A stretch of 64,000 bases of DNA from Meandrina meandrites (GCA_963693305.1 OY855914.1:23658972-23722971), one strand, 5' to 3'. Numbered from the stretch's first letter, positions 51,601 to 55,148 are shown. The notes: generated from the sequence alone by a model not told the origin. Numbers and translations: made by a program.

Positions 51601-53040
51601 ATGCTATGGCTTTTAAAATGGCTTCGTTTCTTTGACATTTCGGAGGAAGATTTAGAAAAATATTTATGCATATGTTGTGGTTTAAATTTATCTTTGGTTT
51701 AAAAATTTTCAAACCAGTTTGATTTTGGTTTTTCATCATAATCTGAAACAAAGGGAAATCAAAATCAAACCAGCTTGAAAATTTTTAAACCAAAGATAAA
51801 TTTAAACCACAACACATGTATTTGTATAAATGAACTCCTGAGAAGACGTTTTAAAAAGACAGTCACAACTCCAAATTGCTGAATAAATTTGCCATCAATT
51901 TCCTGCGTGCATGTATGCCCAGCCTCCACACACCCCTCCTCCCCATGGTCAAAAGTCCTCACTAAGGGAAGACAATTGCTGCCAAATTACCCCCTGCCTA
52001 CATGTATGCTGGCCTGCCCCCACCCCCCTCCCCCACCCCCTGCAACACTGACAGGTATAATTATTAATTTTATAGCACAGGGTGATAAGAGCTAGACCCA
52101 ACTTGGAAGTGCTTAGCTTCAAAATTGCCAAAGAACACAAATCAAAATTAATAAATGTTCAGGAATATCTTCTTAAAACTGTACCTTCTGGAGGAAGTTC
52201 CTCTAGGAAACCTTTCATTTGGCCATGTTTCTGTTAGAAAAGATGCAGAACACTGCTTATTAACCTTTAGTTACTACATGTAAGCTGTATATTGTCACAG
52301 CAACTAGTTTGAAACTTGTTTAGTTTTTATGTATCCCTCTCTTAGCTTAATTCAAATAAGAACCTTCTATTCCTAGGGAATTAAAACAATAAGTTTGTAA
52401 CCAGTATATATTGTGTGGTTCCAGAAAATGACCATACTCCCCCAACAGAAGGGGTTGGAAATTCCAAGGGGTAGGGGGGGAATCTCAAAGGCCAAAAACA
52501 TATTTTTTTATTAAAGGAAAATCATGAAGCTTAATTGGAGGGGGGTCCTCCCCAGCAGTCGAGATGCCACTGTACAATGAGTTTACAAGAACACTCTCAG
52601 AAGCTTACTTGTGTTAACTGAAGATCCCGGCTAGCTCTTGTATTATCGGAACTTGCTGGTCTGCTAATAGACTCCAAACTGGAAGAAAATATCGACAATT
52701 AAGATAAAAGTGAAAATTAGAAACTGAGAATCACTGCATGATTGATTGATTGACTGATTGATTGATCCATCTATCCATTGATCCATCGTTCAATTGATTG
52801 CTCAATCTGTTTGTTTATTTGTTGATATTTATACACATTTATGGCATTTCTAGGCAGCATATTAGGACTCAAAAGAATTAACAGATCTATGACAACTCTC
52901 ACAGAAAATGTTTTATCTTGAGTCTCCAATTTACAGACCGAATCTCCTGGTCTTCGGTATGGGTCGCCGAATCTCCCATACTCCGTTTTGCATAAGCTGT
53001 ACTTATAGGACACCAACCTTCCTTCCGACACGATTTCCAT
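6251..53040 (-). CDS. FSIP1: FSIP1, fibrous sheath-interacting protein 1 (complete, 15 exons)
   Basis: FSIP1 is a coiled-coil protein linked to the sperm tail fibrous sheath and cilia in mammals. Exons in transcript order: 53018-53040, 52609-52678, 52185-52230, 49689-49735, 16586-16706, 13918-14066, 12964-13126, 11778-11870, 10507-10652, 9986-10084, 9016-9104, 8553-8649, 7872-7905, 7437-7552, 6251-6649. All junctions are phase-compatible with AG acceptors and GT donors. The sum is 1692 nt, 563 aa, against 581 aa in human. Landmarks: N-terminal MEIVSEGSLESISRPAS, an acidic SVEEEIDEEGLDEVS, RKLDAILADKVKKEKEIK, EQNFVKRNIE, EAEKKRLEELL, SIADIDSKLQEL, ERILREEKEMREMKNRL, and a Ser/Arg-rich tail. 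Exon 1 has a weak GTTGGT donor and is the least certain. Intron 4 is about 33 kb and hosts two other genes. Confidence 0.9.
8203..8221. repeat. Poly-G tract in FSIP1 intron
   Basis: A run of about 19 G in the intron between exons 8553-8649 and 7872-7905. The corresponding place in copy B (about 57239) is a short broken G run. Confidence 0.8.
9463..9537. repeat. TTTA microsatellite
   Basis: A long attt/ttta tetranucleotide run in an FSIP1 intron, followed by a gttgttgttgtt run near 9570. Copy B carries a shorter version at 58917-58957. Confidence 0.9.
10942..11067. mobile_element. MITE with GTTCAAAGGGTGGATAA termini
   Basis: A 126-bp palindromic element. gttcaaagggtggataacac pairs with the complement of gtgtatctgccctttgaac, and internal gtggataa/ttatccag motifs repeat. 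A partial relative, atagtggataacactatcca, lies near 11224. The same element is in copy B, so it predates the outer duplication. Confidence 0.8.
13140..13440. repeat. Repeat block with cccgttatatcgaac motifs
   Basis: An FSIP1 intron stretch with recurring motifs: ttcccgttatttcgaac, ccccgttttatcgaac, ccgttatctcgaac. Two partial tandem units share acccaccattttaacaatga and acaaacgtatctacagt. No ORF is seen. Copy B has the counterpart, split by an extra element at 62779-63104. Confidence 0.6.
14121..15464. mobile_element. 1.34-kb TIR element, copy A only
   Basis: Perfect inverted ends begin AGGGACCGGTCATTATTTAT on the left and end with its complement on the right. Copy B has the empty site gagtaacaacg near 63861, so it inserted after the duplication; the target repeat is TA or TAA. 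Poly-G runs sit inside each end. The interior holds an unrecognised minus-strand ORF of 137 codons (14534-14947), lysine-rich with an acidic SGEDSVDESDEKAVQE stretch. It may be a remnant of an element-encoded protein. Family assignment (Harbinger-like or mariner-like) is open. Confidence 0.85.
15745..15897. repeat. Inverted repeat with cacaggttcttacaccgag arms
   Basis: ctcggtgtaagaacctgtga near 15761 is mirrored by tcacaggttcttacaccgag near 15876, about 100 bp apart in the FSIP1 intron. The arms are short and the status as an element is uncertain. Confidence 0.5.
16745..16976. mobile_element. Fragment of a GGTGGC foldback element
   Basis: Sequence such as ctcgtgatcgtttgc, gaagctttataa and cgatttagaaaagat-cacctccgtt matches, with decay, the right arm of the foldback element at 22971-24831 (about 24590-24815). 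Only one arm is present and the terminus is not clear. Confidence 0.65.
16977..19171. other. FSIP1 intron sequence left of the inner duplication
   Basis: No gene is supported. The stretch contains two near-repeats at about 17497-17537 and 17548-17592, both with tacggatcgtt and tggtccgtagagtagagttt or close variants, plus a MITE at 17952-18087. The 161-codon ORF at 18975-19460 crosses the duplication boundary at 19172 and shows no recognisable domain. Confidence 0.55.
17952..18087. mobile_element. MITE with TATGTTGTGGTTCA termini
   Basis: About 136 bp: tatgttgtggttcagtttta on the left pairs with taaaattgaaccacaacata on the right. A relative with the same end motif and a different interior is at 51671-51818. 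Confidence 0.8.
19495..19596. mobile_element. Near-perfect hairpin MITE (tagcctgcgaacg)
   Basis: A 102-bp palindrome with tagcctgcgaacgctgacgt on the left and its near-complement ending gcgttcgcaggcta on the right. It is flanked by gtttcgaa on both sides, a likely target duplication. It is present in both inner units. Confidence 0.85.
19921..20282. mobile_element. MITE with cttaagcaa...gacgacgg termini
   Basis: The left end tacttaagcaatgacgacgg is mirrored by ccgtcgtagcttgcttaagc on the right, spanning about 360 bp. It is shared with unit 2 (about 34243-34604), so it predates the inner duplication. Confidence 0.7.
20283..21924. other. Non-coding part of inner unit 1
   Basis: No gene is seen. 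It matches unit 2 (about 34605-36295) closely, with scattered substitutions and a short unit-2-specific stretch near 35300-35380. ORFs up to about 70 codons differ between the units and look like chance. Confidence 0.5.
21925..22242. mobile_element. Possible MITE with agggggaca termini
   Basis: cagagggggacattgaggc on the left and gattgtccccctcttta on the right enclose about 315 bp with tgcggtattg-rich sequence. Unit 2 has the counterpart at about 36296-36640. The inverted ends are short, so this is tentative. Confidence 0.5.
22971..24831. mobile_element. Foldback element, 1.86 kb, flanked by TTAA, unit 1 only
   Basis: Ends read GGTGGCCCGCGGCTATTT and its complement. TTAA flanks at 22967-22970 and 24832-24835. 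Long arms face each other around about 23860 (gcacctggaat... with ...attccaggtgc). Unit 2 has a single TTAA at 37351-37354 between the same flanking sequences, an empty site that confirms insertion and TTAA duplication. The right arm also contains an internal repeat (about 24120-24250 and 24310-24440). No transposase ORF is seen. Confidence 0.92.
25360..25560 (-). mobile_element. tRNA-derived SINE, unit 1 only
   Basis: On the minus strand the head reads ggggatggcgcagtggtga (A box), then cactcgcctccc, then a B box gggttcgatgttcgattccc. A body with ttctccggttttcatccctc follows. Unit 2 lacks it at about 41715. Head and promoter boxes resemble a tRNA but no closed cloverleaf was drawn. Confidence 0.75.
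25685..25822. mobile_element. Palindromic element around aattctaataattatgagaatt
   Basis: Left arm tatgggtaatcaaatggt and ...cacttgcgttttgtcaaaat is mirrored by attttgacaaaacgcaagtg ... accatttgattacc. The unit 2 counterpart near 41840 keeps only the outer part and lacks the palindrome. Confidence 0.7.
25881..26380. repeat. Inverted modules upstream of TPR-CHAT gene 1
   Basis: ctttatggtatcgagaaccc at 25881 recurs in reverse complement at 26339-26358. aggctcgattaccagctgct at 25905 recurs in reverse complement at about 26361-26380. Unit 2 lacks most of this block, so the upstream regions of the two protease genes differ. Confidence 0.6.
26621..26640 (+). promoter_or_regulatory. Splice acceptor before the TPR-CHAT 1 coding exon
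   Basis: A pyrimidine-rich run ending tttatttttcag sits 29 bp before the ATG at 26670. The same site precedes the homologous ATG of gene 2 (about 42115). This suggests a non-coding upstream exon and supports 26670 over the longer ATG at 26523. Confidence 0.55.
26670..30773 (+). CDS. TPR-CHAT caspase-like protease 1 (TTC28-like)
   Basis: A single long exon encodes 1367 aa from the ATG at 26670; an in-frame ATG at 26523 would add 49 aa. The N-terminus MNNIEELI has a hydrophobic AIGIALIVATFLL stretch and helical repeats. Eighteen TPR units of exactly 40 aa (27061-29220) follow, consensus NYGNLGTVFQSLGDYVKAKE. Then comes a linker and a C-terminal CHAT domain with PHRSLYRVPFAALLD, LPGARKEAKMIGRLLG, the histidine motif HFAAHG (His at 30327-30329) and the cysteine motif LSCCHSARG (second Cys at 30468-30470). 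CHAT is a caspase-fold peptidase family; both dyad positions are kept, so activity is plausible. The role is not known; immune or cell-death signalling is an inference. It lies antisense within the FSIP1 intron. AATAAA occurs at 31461 and 31522. Databases may call it tetratricopeptide repeat protein 28-like. Confidence 0.93.
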   Translation: MNNIEELIRAIGIALIVATFLLNTARALKAIELCKESLVLLNNNLPSIRKQVSKLFYRHIYGTLYEGYCRIHDNTNAITYGRKLLDIYCECGMTVQEGWLSITLALNYHSQKKYLQAKELYERAVIKIGDRNGEALAYFNLGFVVSLLGDCFKAKEYHEKSLAIHIEIGDRAGEAENYRGLGIVFQSLGDYVKAKEYLEKSLAINIEIGDREGEATNYGNLGTVFQSLGDYVKAKEYHEKALAINIEIGDREGEATNYGKRGIVFQSLGDYVKAKEYLEKALAINIEIGDREGEATNYGNLGTVFQSLGDYVKAKEYHEKALAINIEIGDRDGEATNYGTLGTVFQSLGDYVKAKEYHEKALANNIEIGYRVGEATNYGNLGNVFRSLGDYVKAKEYLEKALGINIEIGDREGEATNYGNLGTVFQSLGDYVKAKEYYEKALAINLEIGDRAGEAANYGNLGIVFQSLGDYVKAKEYLEKALAINIEIGDREGEATNYGNLGTVFQSLGDYVKAKEYHEKALAINIEIGDRDGEATNYGNLGTVFQSLGDYVKAKEYHEKALANNIEIGYRAGEATNYGNLGNVFRSLGDYVKAKEYLEKALGINIEIGDREGEAKNYGNLGTVFQCLGDYVKTKEYYEKALPINLEIGDRAGEAANYGNLGTVFQYLGDYVNAKEYHEKSLATNIEIGNRQREAANYGNLGIVFQSLVDCVKAKEYNEKALAISRKIRDKAGEAENYANLGNVYICLGKYGKSKHNLEKALAIDINIGRRANEGSNYRLLGNVHLSLGDNIKAKMFFEKALAIATEIGDRLEEAASCVQLGEVFNLLHEYFKAEKYLEKALSITKDVKHNETEYICCYQLAWTKLLQEKFQEADFYLFQSIEKCEDVRCFNADNDEIKISLADKHTLPYQLLSVWLCERGNPKSALYVEELGRARALADLMATQYSAEEHMSANPKSWIGIENAILKESNCTCLYISYHTDSVFLWILKTSGVISFREVTVDEKTLHKRLASPAKNVDEFFAIMAKSFRSFGILPEEVCEDRSLNDIEPGQSDSSKKESLAVLRHSKEEDDPEPSLTLFHEMLIKPVSDLLDEPEIIIVPHRSLYRVPFAALLDKSGRYLSETFKIRIIPSLTTLKLIQDSPADYHSQTGALIVGDPDVGEVIYNGRLNRNFVPLPGARKEAKMIGRLLGDQPLLGKEATKQAVLQRLSSVSLIHFAAHGNAERGEIALAPPCSTTEIPKEDDYLLKMSDISQVQLRAKLVVLSCCHSARGQIRTEGAVGIARAFLGSGARSVLVALWALEDSATKQFMSCFYHHLVRGESASESLHEAMKWMRDKQWLRGNGVSKVSDWAPFMLIGDNVTFDFGL
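27061..29220 (+). repeat. 120-nt coding tandem array, 18 units (TPR array 1)
   Basis: Eighteen consecutive 120-nt units keep perfect register with no indel; each encodes one 40-aa TPR. Inner units are nearly identical. The segment starting at about 27481 repeats as a five-unit, 600-nt block starting at about 28081. Outer units toward 28861-29220 are more diverged. Confidence 0.92.
30774..32594. other. 3' flank of TPR-CHAT gene 1
   Basis: This probable 3' UTR and downstream sequence has AATAAA at 31461-31466 and 31522-31527. It is collinear with 46858-48860. From about 32250 a short repeat starts (aaaactagcaatggtatattgc) whose relatives occur near 33107, 48272 and 49306. Confidence 0.55.
32410..32494. 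mobile_element. Hairpin MITE (attccactcgcgcttgttgg)
   Basis: An 85-bp near-perfect palindrome: attccactcgcgcttgttgg on the left and ccaacaagcgcgagtggaat on the right around a gttatagccaactcggcg loop. A more mutated counterpart is at 48634-48717 in unit 2. Confidence 0.8.
32609..33063. mobile_element. 455-bp TIR element with target duplication, unit 1 only
   Basis: ggggtactcgaagtatacat near the left end mirrors atgtatacttcgagtacccc on the right. atccagaccacagg is duplicated at 32595-32608 and 33064-33077. Unit 2 shows the empty site tacccacacgaggttagg near 48839. The interior has repeated cccaaaaaaatac-type motifs and no convincing ORF. Confidence 0.85.
33478..33482 (-). promoter_or_regulatory. 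Orphan FSIP1 exon-4 splice donor at duplication junction
   Basis: caactcacc here equals the intron edge at 49681-49689, whose minus-strand reading is G|GTGAGTTG. In this copy the exon is replaced by about 10 bp of filler followed by the start of inner unit 2. Confidence 0.75.
33818..33919. mobile_element. Near-perfect hairpin MITE (unit 2 copy)
   Basis: Counterpart of the palindrome at 19495-19596, essentially unchanged, with the same gtttcgaa flanks. It was already in place before the inner duplication. Confidence 0.85.
33920..37386. other. Non-coding part of inner unit 2
   Basis: No gene is seen. It follows unit 1 from 19597 to 22970, including the MITE-like blocks at about 34243-34604 and 36296-36640. 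It then has the intact TTAA empty site at 37351-37354. Confidence 0.5.
37403..37442. repeat. (TAA)n tract at LINE 5' side
   Basis: About thirteen taa/ata units lie directly against the LINE sequence. Unit 1 has only gataatcac at this place (about 24880). Confidence 0.9.
37443..40385 (+). mobile_element. Non-LTR retrotransposon, R4/Dong-like, inserted at (TAA)n
   Basis: This LINE is present only in inner unit 2. It sits between a (TAA)n tract on the left and (AAT)n tracts at about 40300-40380 on the right. Coding sequence is open right back to the left tract, so the element is probably 5' truncated. Near the 3' end, aggacsctatccatcaagta occurs twice (about 40160-40185 and 40193-40218). R4-clade elements such as Dong are known to favour TAA repeats; the clade call rests on that and on domain order. 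Confidence 0.88.
37546..40182 (+). CDS. LINE ORF: reverse transcriptase with zinc knuckle and RLE-type endonuclease
   Basis: 878 aa from the first ATG; the frame is open upstream to 37444, so the true N-terminus is missing or non-ATG. In order: a basic helical N-terminus; RT motifs WKAPGIDGI, NYRPITCLPTMYKIL, DYKKAFDSVPHSW (motif A), GIFQGDSLSPLLF (motif B) and FYMDD (motif C, Tyr at residue 362); a thumb with KYLGVNEGDG and HPKADVDRLYIPRKAGGRGL; a CCHC knuckle CRICGKFQETVDHLVSGC near residue 690; and a restriction-like endonuclease stretch RPDIVV...LFIDMSIP near residues 774-796. It has no stop or frameshift inside. Catalytic residues appear intact, but the missing 5' end makes autonomous activity unlikely. 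RLE placement after RT separates it from APE-type LINEs such as L1, RTE and CR1. Confidence 0.92.
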   Translation: MRKYKIKSNDDIPPVTEKLKQQLLAKSQRIRRFEKRRKFYSQNKMFKENTKRFYRELGKKTIEISEPPGKEALENFWSNIWEKVKRHNERAEWIKQIENDNQQTPTQEWLEISIAETTSAIKKSSNWKAPGIDGIANFWIKHLTALHEDLTNAYNTCIENTEECPNWLTTGITYLLPKTEDTANPKNYRPITCLPTMYKILTSILSARCYSHLENYNLLPSEQKGCRKGSYGCKDQLLINKAILEDMKTRKKNLSTAWVDYKKAFDSVPHSWILKCLEIYKISPKMKDFIKASMTKWKTTLTLNHNKGTISSREIKINSGIFQGDSLSPLLFCIALAPLSSLLNESNYGYKISNANITHLFYMDDLKTYAKSDEDQKGLLKIVKGFSDDIRMEFGLDKCAKATFKRGKLAKTENIELDVGTTIQDLDQEGTYKYLGVNEGDGIQHAKMKEKIQKEYYRRIRLVLKSELNAANRIDAINTLAVPVVTYSFNIINWRMEELMKLDRKTRKFLTMAKMHHPKADVDRLYIPRKAGGRGLVQLEITYKTTTIGLNTYLNNKDDNLLKIARDHDSGKKTMSIHHQAEKYGRELSLPEAEVVENEPATDYARRVKLKAKHQTLEQLKSKWEEKPLHGQYPKRTKEKDVDQDKTHNWLSTPGLKSETEGFIIAAQDQCIKTNYYRNKILKDGTDPMCRICGKFQETVDHLVSGCPELAKTEYMQRHNKAAAYLHWTICKHYNIKVQDKHYEHEPATVTENQTATILWDMPIQTDKEIKANRPDIVVKDKKERTCLFIDMSIPTERNTSLKTMEKLTKYKDLEIEIEKMWGMKTTTVPVIIGAFGLVKKGTENYISKIPGNIRITELQKTVLLGTAHILRRTLSIK
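40475..41399. mobile_element. 925-bp TIR element, unit 2 only
   Basis: The left end AGCGATGACG near 40475 and the right end CGTCATCGCT near 41387-41397 are inverted. The right end also shows gatgacgtcattttatgacgtcatc. Unit 1 lacks the block (about 24945). Its interior is a tandem duplication of about 300 bp (about 40558-40861 and 40864-41157), starting caacttctgtgttgaatga in both. No coding capacity is recognised. Confidence 0.7.
42145..46857 (+). CDS. TPR-CHAT caspase-like protease 2 (TTC28-like)
   Basis: A paralogue of the gene at 26670-30773, 1570 aa from the ATG homologous to gene 1; an in-frame ATG at 42070 would add 25 aa. The layout is the same: N-terminal MNNIEELIDAIAIALIVATF, 23 TPR units of exactly 40 aa (42541-45300), linker, and CHAT domain with HFAAHG (His at 46411-46413) and LSCCHSARG (Cys at 46552-46554). 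CHAT and linker are almost the same as in gene 1, but the TPR consensus differs: NNGNLGCVFESLGDYVKAKE and NRAREA units dominate here. Five extra TPR units account for the length difference. It has one intact coding exon and no frameshift. The two AATAAA hexamers downstream of gene 1 read AATGAA and AATAAC here, so 3' processing may differ. Proteolytic activity is inferred from the conserved dyad only. Confidence 0.93.
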   Translation: MNNIEELIDAIAIALIVATFLLKTGRALKAIELCKESLVLLNNELPSVRKQVGKWFYMRIYEAMYEAYRRIHDNTNVITHGRKLLEIYCECGMTVEEGWLSIALAQNYESRNEYLEAKNLYERAITIMREIGDRNGEALAYGNLGTVFQSLCDYVKSKEYLEKSLAINIEIGNRAGEAANNGIQRCVFESLGDYVKAKEYHEKALAIHIETGDKAGEAVSYGNLGTVFNSLGDYVKAKEYLEKALVINIEIGNRAREAVNNGNLGCVFESLGDYVKAKEYHEKALVINIEIGNRAREAVNNGNLGCVFESLGDYVKAKEYHEKALAISMEIGNRAREASNYGNLGIVFQFLGDYVKSKEYLEKSLAINIEIGNRAGEAANNGIQGCVFESLGDYVKAKEYHEKALAIHIETGDKAGEAVNYGNLGTVFQFLGDYVKAKKYHEKALAIRIETGDKAGEAVSYGNLGTVFNSLGDYVKAKEYLEKALVINIEIGNRAREAVNNGNLGCVFESLGDYVKAKEYHEKALVINIEIGNRAREAVNNGNLGCVFESLGDYVKAKEYHEKALAISMEIGDRAVEATCYGNLGTVFNSLGDYVKAKEYHEKALAINIEIGYRAGEASNYGNLGTVFKSLGDYVKAKEYHEKALAINIEIGYRAGEASNYGNLGTVFKSLGDYVKAKEYHEKALAIHIETHDKAGEAVNYGNLGSVFNSLGDYVKAKEYHEKSLVINIEIGNRAREASNYGNLGTVFQFLGDYVNAKEYLEKALAVHIETGDKAGEAANYGNLGSVFNSLGDYVKAKEYHEKALVINIEIGNRAREASNYGNLGTVFQFLGDYVKAKEYLEKALAIHIETGDKAGEATNYRNLGTLFTSLSDYVKAKEYYEKALAITMKIGDREGESKCYACLGTVFISLGEFVKTKEYLEKALVIKRKIRHKAGEAEIYEMLGNAYNLLRKYRESEQNLQKALAININIGSRGNEGSNYRNLGNVHLSLGDDIKAKMFFEKALAIAIETGDRRSEAYSCTQLGIAFNSLREYFMAEKYLEEALSIMKDAEDSETKSRCYFHLAWMKLVQEKFQEADFYLFQSIEKCEDVRGFNADNDEIKISLADMHTLPYQLLSGFLCCEGNPNNALYVEELGRARALADLMATQYSADKHISANPQSWIGIENIILKESNCTCLYISYLANRVFLWILKTSGVISFREVTVDQKTLHKRLANPAKNVDEFFAIMAKRFRSFGILPEEVCEDRSINDIEPAQSDSSKKESLAVLRQAKEEEDPEPSLTLFHEMLIKPVSDLLDEPEIIIVPHRNLYRVPFAALLDKTGRYLSETFKIRIIPSLTTLKLIQDSPADYHSQTGALIVGDPDVGEVIYNGRLNKNFVSLPGARKEAKMIGRLLGDQPLLGKEATKTAVLQRISSVSLIHFAAHGNAERGEIALAPPCSTTEIPKEDDYLLKMSDISQVQLRAKLVVLSCCHSARGQIRAEGAVGIARAFLGSGARSVLVALWALEDIATKQFMNCFYYHLVRGESASESLYKAMKWMRDKQWLRGNSVTKVSDWAPFMLIGDNVTFDFGL
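42541..45300 (+). repeat. 120-nt coding tandem array, 23 units (TPR array 2)
   Basis: Twenty-three 120-nt units in perfect register. Higher-order copies are visible: units starting at 42601 recur at 43201 (600-nt shift), and units from about 42781 recur at 43501 (720-nt shift). The last four or so units (44821-45300) are diverged and resemble the end units of array 1. Confidence 0.92.
46858..48411. other. 3' flank of TPR-CHAT gene 2
   Basis: Collinear with 30774-32370, with a deletion near 47640 and a unit-specific stretch near 47940-48080. The hexamers that are AATAAA in unit 1 are changed here. The next AATAAA is at 47798. No further gene is seen. Confidence 0.5.
48412..48607. mobile_element. 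MITE of the TGTGGTTCCAGAAAA family, unit 2 only
   Basis: tgtggttccagaaaatatcc on the left mirrors ggatattttctggaaccaca on the right. attg flanks both sides. Unit 1 reads aaatattgcaattc at this place. It includes a C run of about 18. Confidence 0.85.
48634..48717. mobile_element. Hairpin MITE (unit 2 copy)
   Basis: Counterpart of 32410-32494, with several substitutions in the right arm (aaatccaacaaacgtgagtg). Confidence 0.7.
50497..50923. mobile_element. MITE with subterminal gggcgcttatt repeats
   Basis: Inverted ends gattcgatttagcgccc and gggcgctaaatcgaatc enclose 427 bp. At each end the motif gggcgcttatt, or a one-base variant, is repeated in tandem (about 50549-50590 and 50816-50905). The centre is AT-rich. 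No ORF spans it convincingly. Confidence 0.85.
51671..51818. mobile_element. MITE with TATGTTGTGGTTTAA termini
   Basis: 148 bp; tatgttgtggtttaaattta pairs with taaatttaaaccacaacaca. It shares end motifs with the element at 17952-18087, while the inner half differs. Confidence 0.8.
52414..52560. mobile_element. Partial MITE of the TGTGGTTCCAGAAAA family
   Basis: tgtgtggttccagaaaatga begins a G-rich stretch like the other family members. The matching right end was not found, so it is probably truncated. Confidence 0.55.
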
Positions 53041-53187
53041 GACAACTTCGTTGAAGATTTATCTAGCAGTGCAATCCCGAACGGGAGTAAAAACTTTCTT
53101 TACTCCACAACGGCTTCTCATCTTTTCTCCACACCAGGAAATCGTTTAGCTCTTTCACGAATGCGATTGATAGATCTTTCAATCTAA
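53041..53187 (-). promoter_or_regulatory. Presumed FSIP1 5' UTR and promoter side, cut by duplication junction
   Basis: About 150 bp separate the FSIP1 ATG at 53040 from the point where copy B begins. No TATA-like or initiator signal was singled out. If the outer duplication is real, upstream control of this FSIP1 copy beyond 53188 was replaced by SLC25A26 intron sequence. Confidence 0.4.
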
Positions 53188-53260
53188 ATCGTCTCCGTAC
53201 ATCTGCTGCCTACACTTAAACATCGAAACAAACAAACAAACTGTGGCTGAATGTGGGGGC

Positions 53261-53580
53261 TATGGTTGAAAGTTGGGGGAAGGAGTGGTGGCCTAATTTT
53301 TAGTGCGTTGGACTCCGGATCGAACTGTCCGGGTTCGAGCCCCGGCCGGGGCACTGCGTTGTGTTCTTGGGCAAGATACTTTACTCTCATAGTGCCTCTC
53401 TCCACCCAGGTGTATAAATGGGTACCCACGAATTTACTGCTGGGGGTAACCGTGCGATGGACTAGCATCCCATCCAGGGGGGAGTAGAAATACTCCTAGT
53501 CGCTTCATGCTACGGAAACCGGGATAAGCTCCGGCCTGTTGGGCGACTAGGCTTGTATGGACTTAACCTATGGCTGAACG
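53261..53580 (+). mobile_element. tRNA-derived SINE (copy B)
   Basis: Same family and position as 4022-4343. The B box is the clean ggttcgagccc. It is visibly more diverged from copy A than the exons downstream. It lies within 75 bp of the duplication junction. Confidence 0.75.
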
Positions 53581-53653
53581 TGTATTTTGAGAGATTTAGA
53601 CTCTGAGTTTTATATTCTAAACTTACAAGAAAATGTTTTTTTTTCTCCAACAG

Positions 53654-54304
53654 AAAGGTTCTCGGTACACTCAAGCAAGCGTAACACAAGTGATTTTGAT
53701 AATTAAATCTCAGGAGGGCATATCAGGGTAAGGGGCAACGTAAATAAATGAAACGAACAAAAATTGTACCATTCTCTAGAGTCTTCACATAATTCTGGAT
53801 TTCATGGAAGGAAAAAGGCTACCAAAGTATAAGTCATATTAGGCCCCTCCATATTTAATGCATTTTCTTTGATGCGTTTTCGCCTATCGACTGTACATGT
53901 CTGCACAGATACGACGCCGGTCTCCACTCCAAACAGCCTTTGCAAATGTTATTTTTTGGTGTGTGAAAACGTTGAGCGTTTTCAGCCGTATCACTGTGGA
54001 CAATAGGCGACATTACATTGGTTCTGCGGAAGCACAGAGTGGGCTTTTGTAGAGTAAAAAAAGTTACTACTTAATTATATTGATACACAACAGCTAAAGC
54101 GTGCCAACCACTTTAAACATGTTAAATTGACTGATTGTTTGATTTATTCACCGATTGATTGATTGATTGATTGACGTTTTCCGTCTTTTCAGTTTGTTTT
54201 CAGGAGTGACAATGAGAACAGTGTGGATCTCTCTTGGAGGAGCGGTGTTTTTTGGTTTTTATGAAAAAGCTAAAAATGTCCTACAAGATAAACTAGAACA
54301 CTAA
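53654..54304 (+). pseudogene. SLC25A26: Orphan 3' exons of SLC25A26
   Basis: Two exons (53654-53727 and 54193-54304) reproduce the last two exons of the carrier, with intact splice sites, frame and stop. They end KLEH instead of KLER. The sequence just upstream is the FSIP1 5' region on the other strand, and no earlier carrier exon occurs at 49.7-53.2 kb. They cannot encode a six-helix carrier and are best read as a truncated remnant left at the duplication junction. Capture by a new upstream exon is possible but nothing supports it. Confidence 0.85.
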
Positions 54305-55148
54305 TGGGCTAGTTAATTGACAACTGGCATTTGTTATCTTATTTAACTAAATTTTTCTCAGTAGAAATAATAAAAGTCCAATCTTTTAAGTGTAATGTTT
54401 TTATAGTCAACAGAGAAGAGAATTTAAGAGTAATGACCAATTGCAGATGGACTCAAGTTTCGAATTATTTAAGTGTTGACTTTTGACTTCGGTCTGTACG
54501 CAAAATTGCGACCATTTGTGATTCTTTTTTCCAAGGCTTAACGTCTGATCTTGATCCTCAAAACGTACTTAGTAAAACTCTGATATTTTAGGAGAAAGGA
54601 GAGTCGCGTATAGGGCCGTATTGGGTAATGATGACGTGAGGGGCATTTCGCGGTTCTGCCGTGAGCAAATTTCACATTTCATTTGCGATCGTGTCATTTT
54701 ATTCGGTCGAGCGATTCAAGATGGCGGCCATAAGCGATCCGCAAGCCGGTTACACGTCAAAGAAAAGAAGAAACAAGAAATCATGTGCTTTTATTAGCGC
54801 TGAGAATAAAAAAATACTTTTTTGGTATTAAACACAACCTTTTGTTTGTTCCTTTATTGCGCAACCAACAAGTTGCGATGTATATACAAAGCCACAACTT
54901 AAGTAAATATCTGATAAATTAATAACTTTTTTCACTCGATAATGATTTAATCACACGCTTTTGATGTCGTGACTGGGGCAGGAACCTATGACTGGGTCTT
55001 AACACGAAATAAGGAAGTAAGGCTATTCACCAGTATCGCAACGAAAAGTCTTGTTTACACTGAAAACCATCTGATGGATACAATGTTAAATAAACAGCTT
55101 TTGCAGTATTCACAGTGGAGCGGATCCCGGATCCCGAGGTGTTGAAAA

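Larger units (their letters stand above)
49736..52184. other. FSIP1 intron 3, with MITEs and C-rich tracts
   Basis: This intron lies between the exons at 52185-52230 and 49689-49735. It contains C runs near 50287-50340, a MITE at 50497-50923, a MITE at 51671-51818 and otherwise nothing recognisable. Confidence 0.6.
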
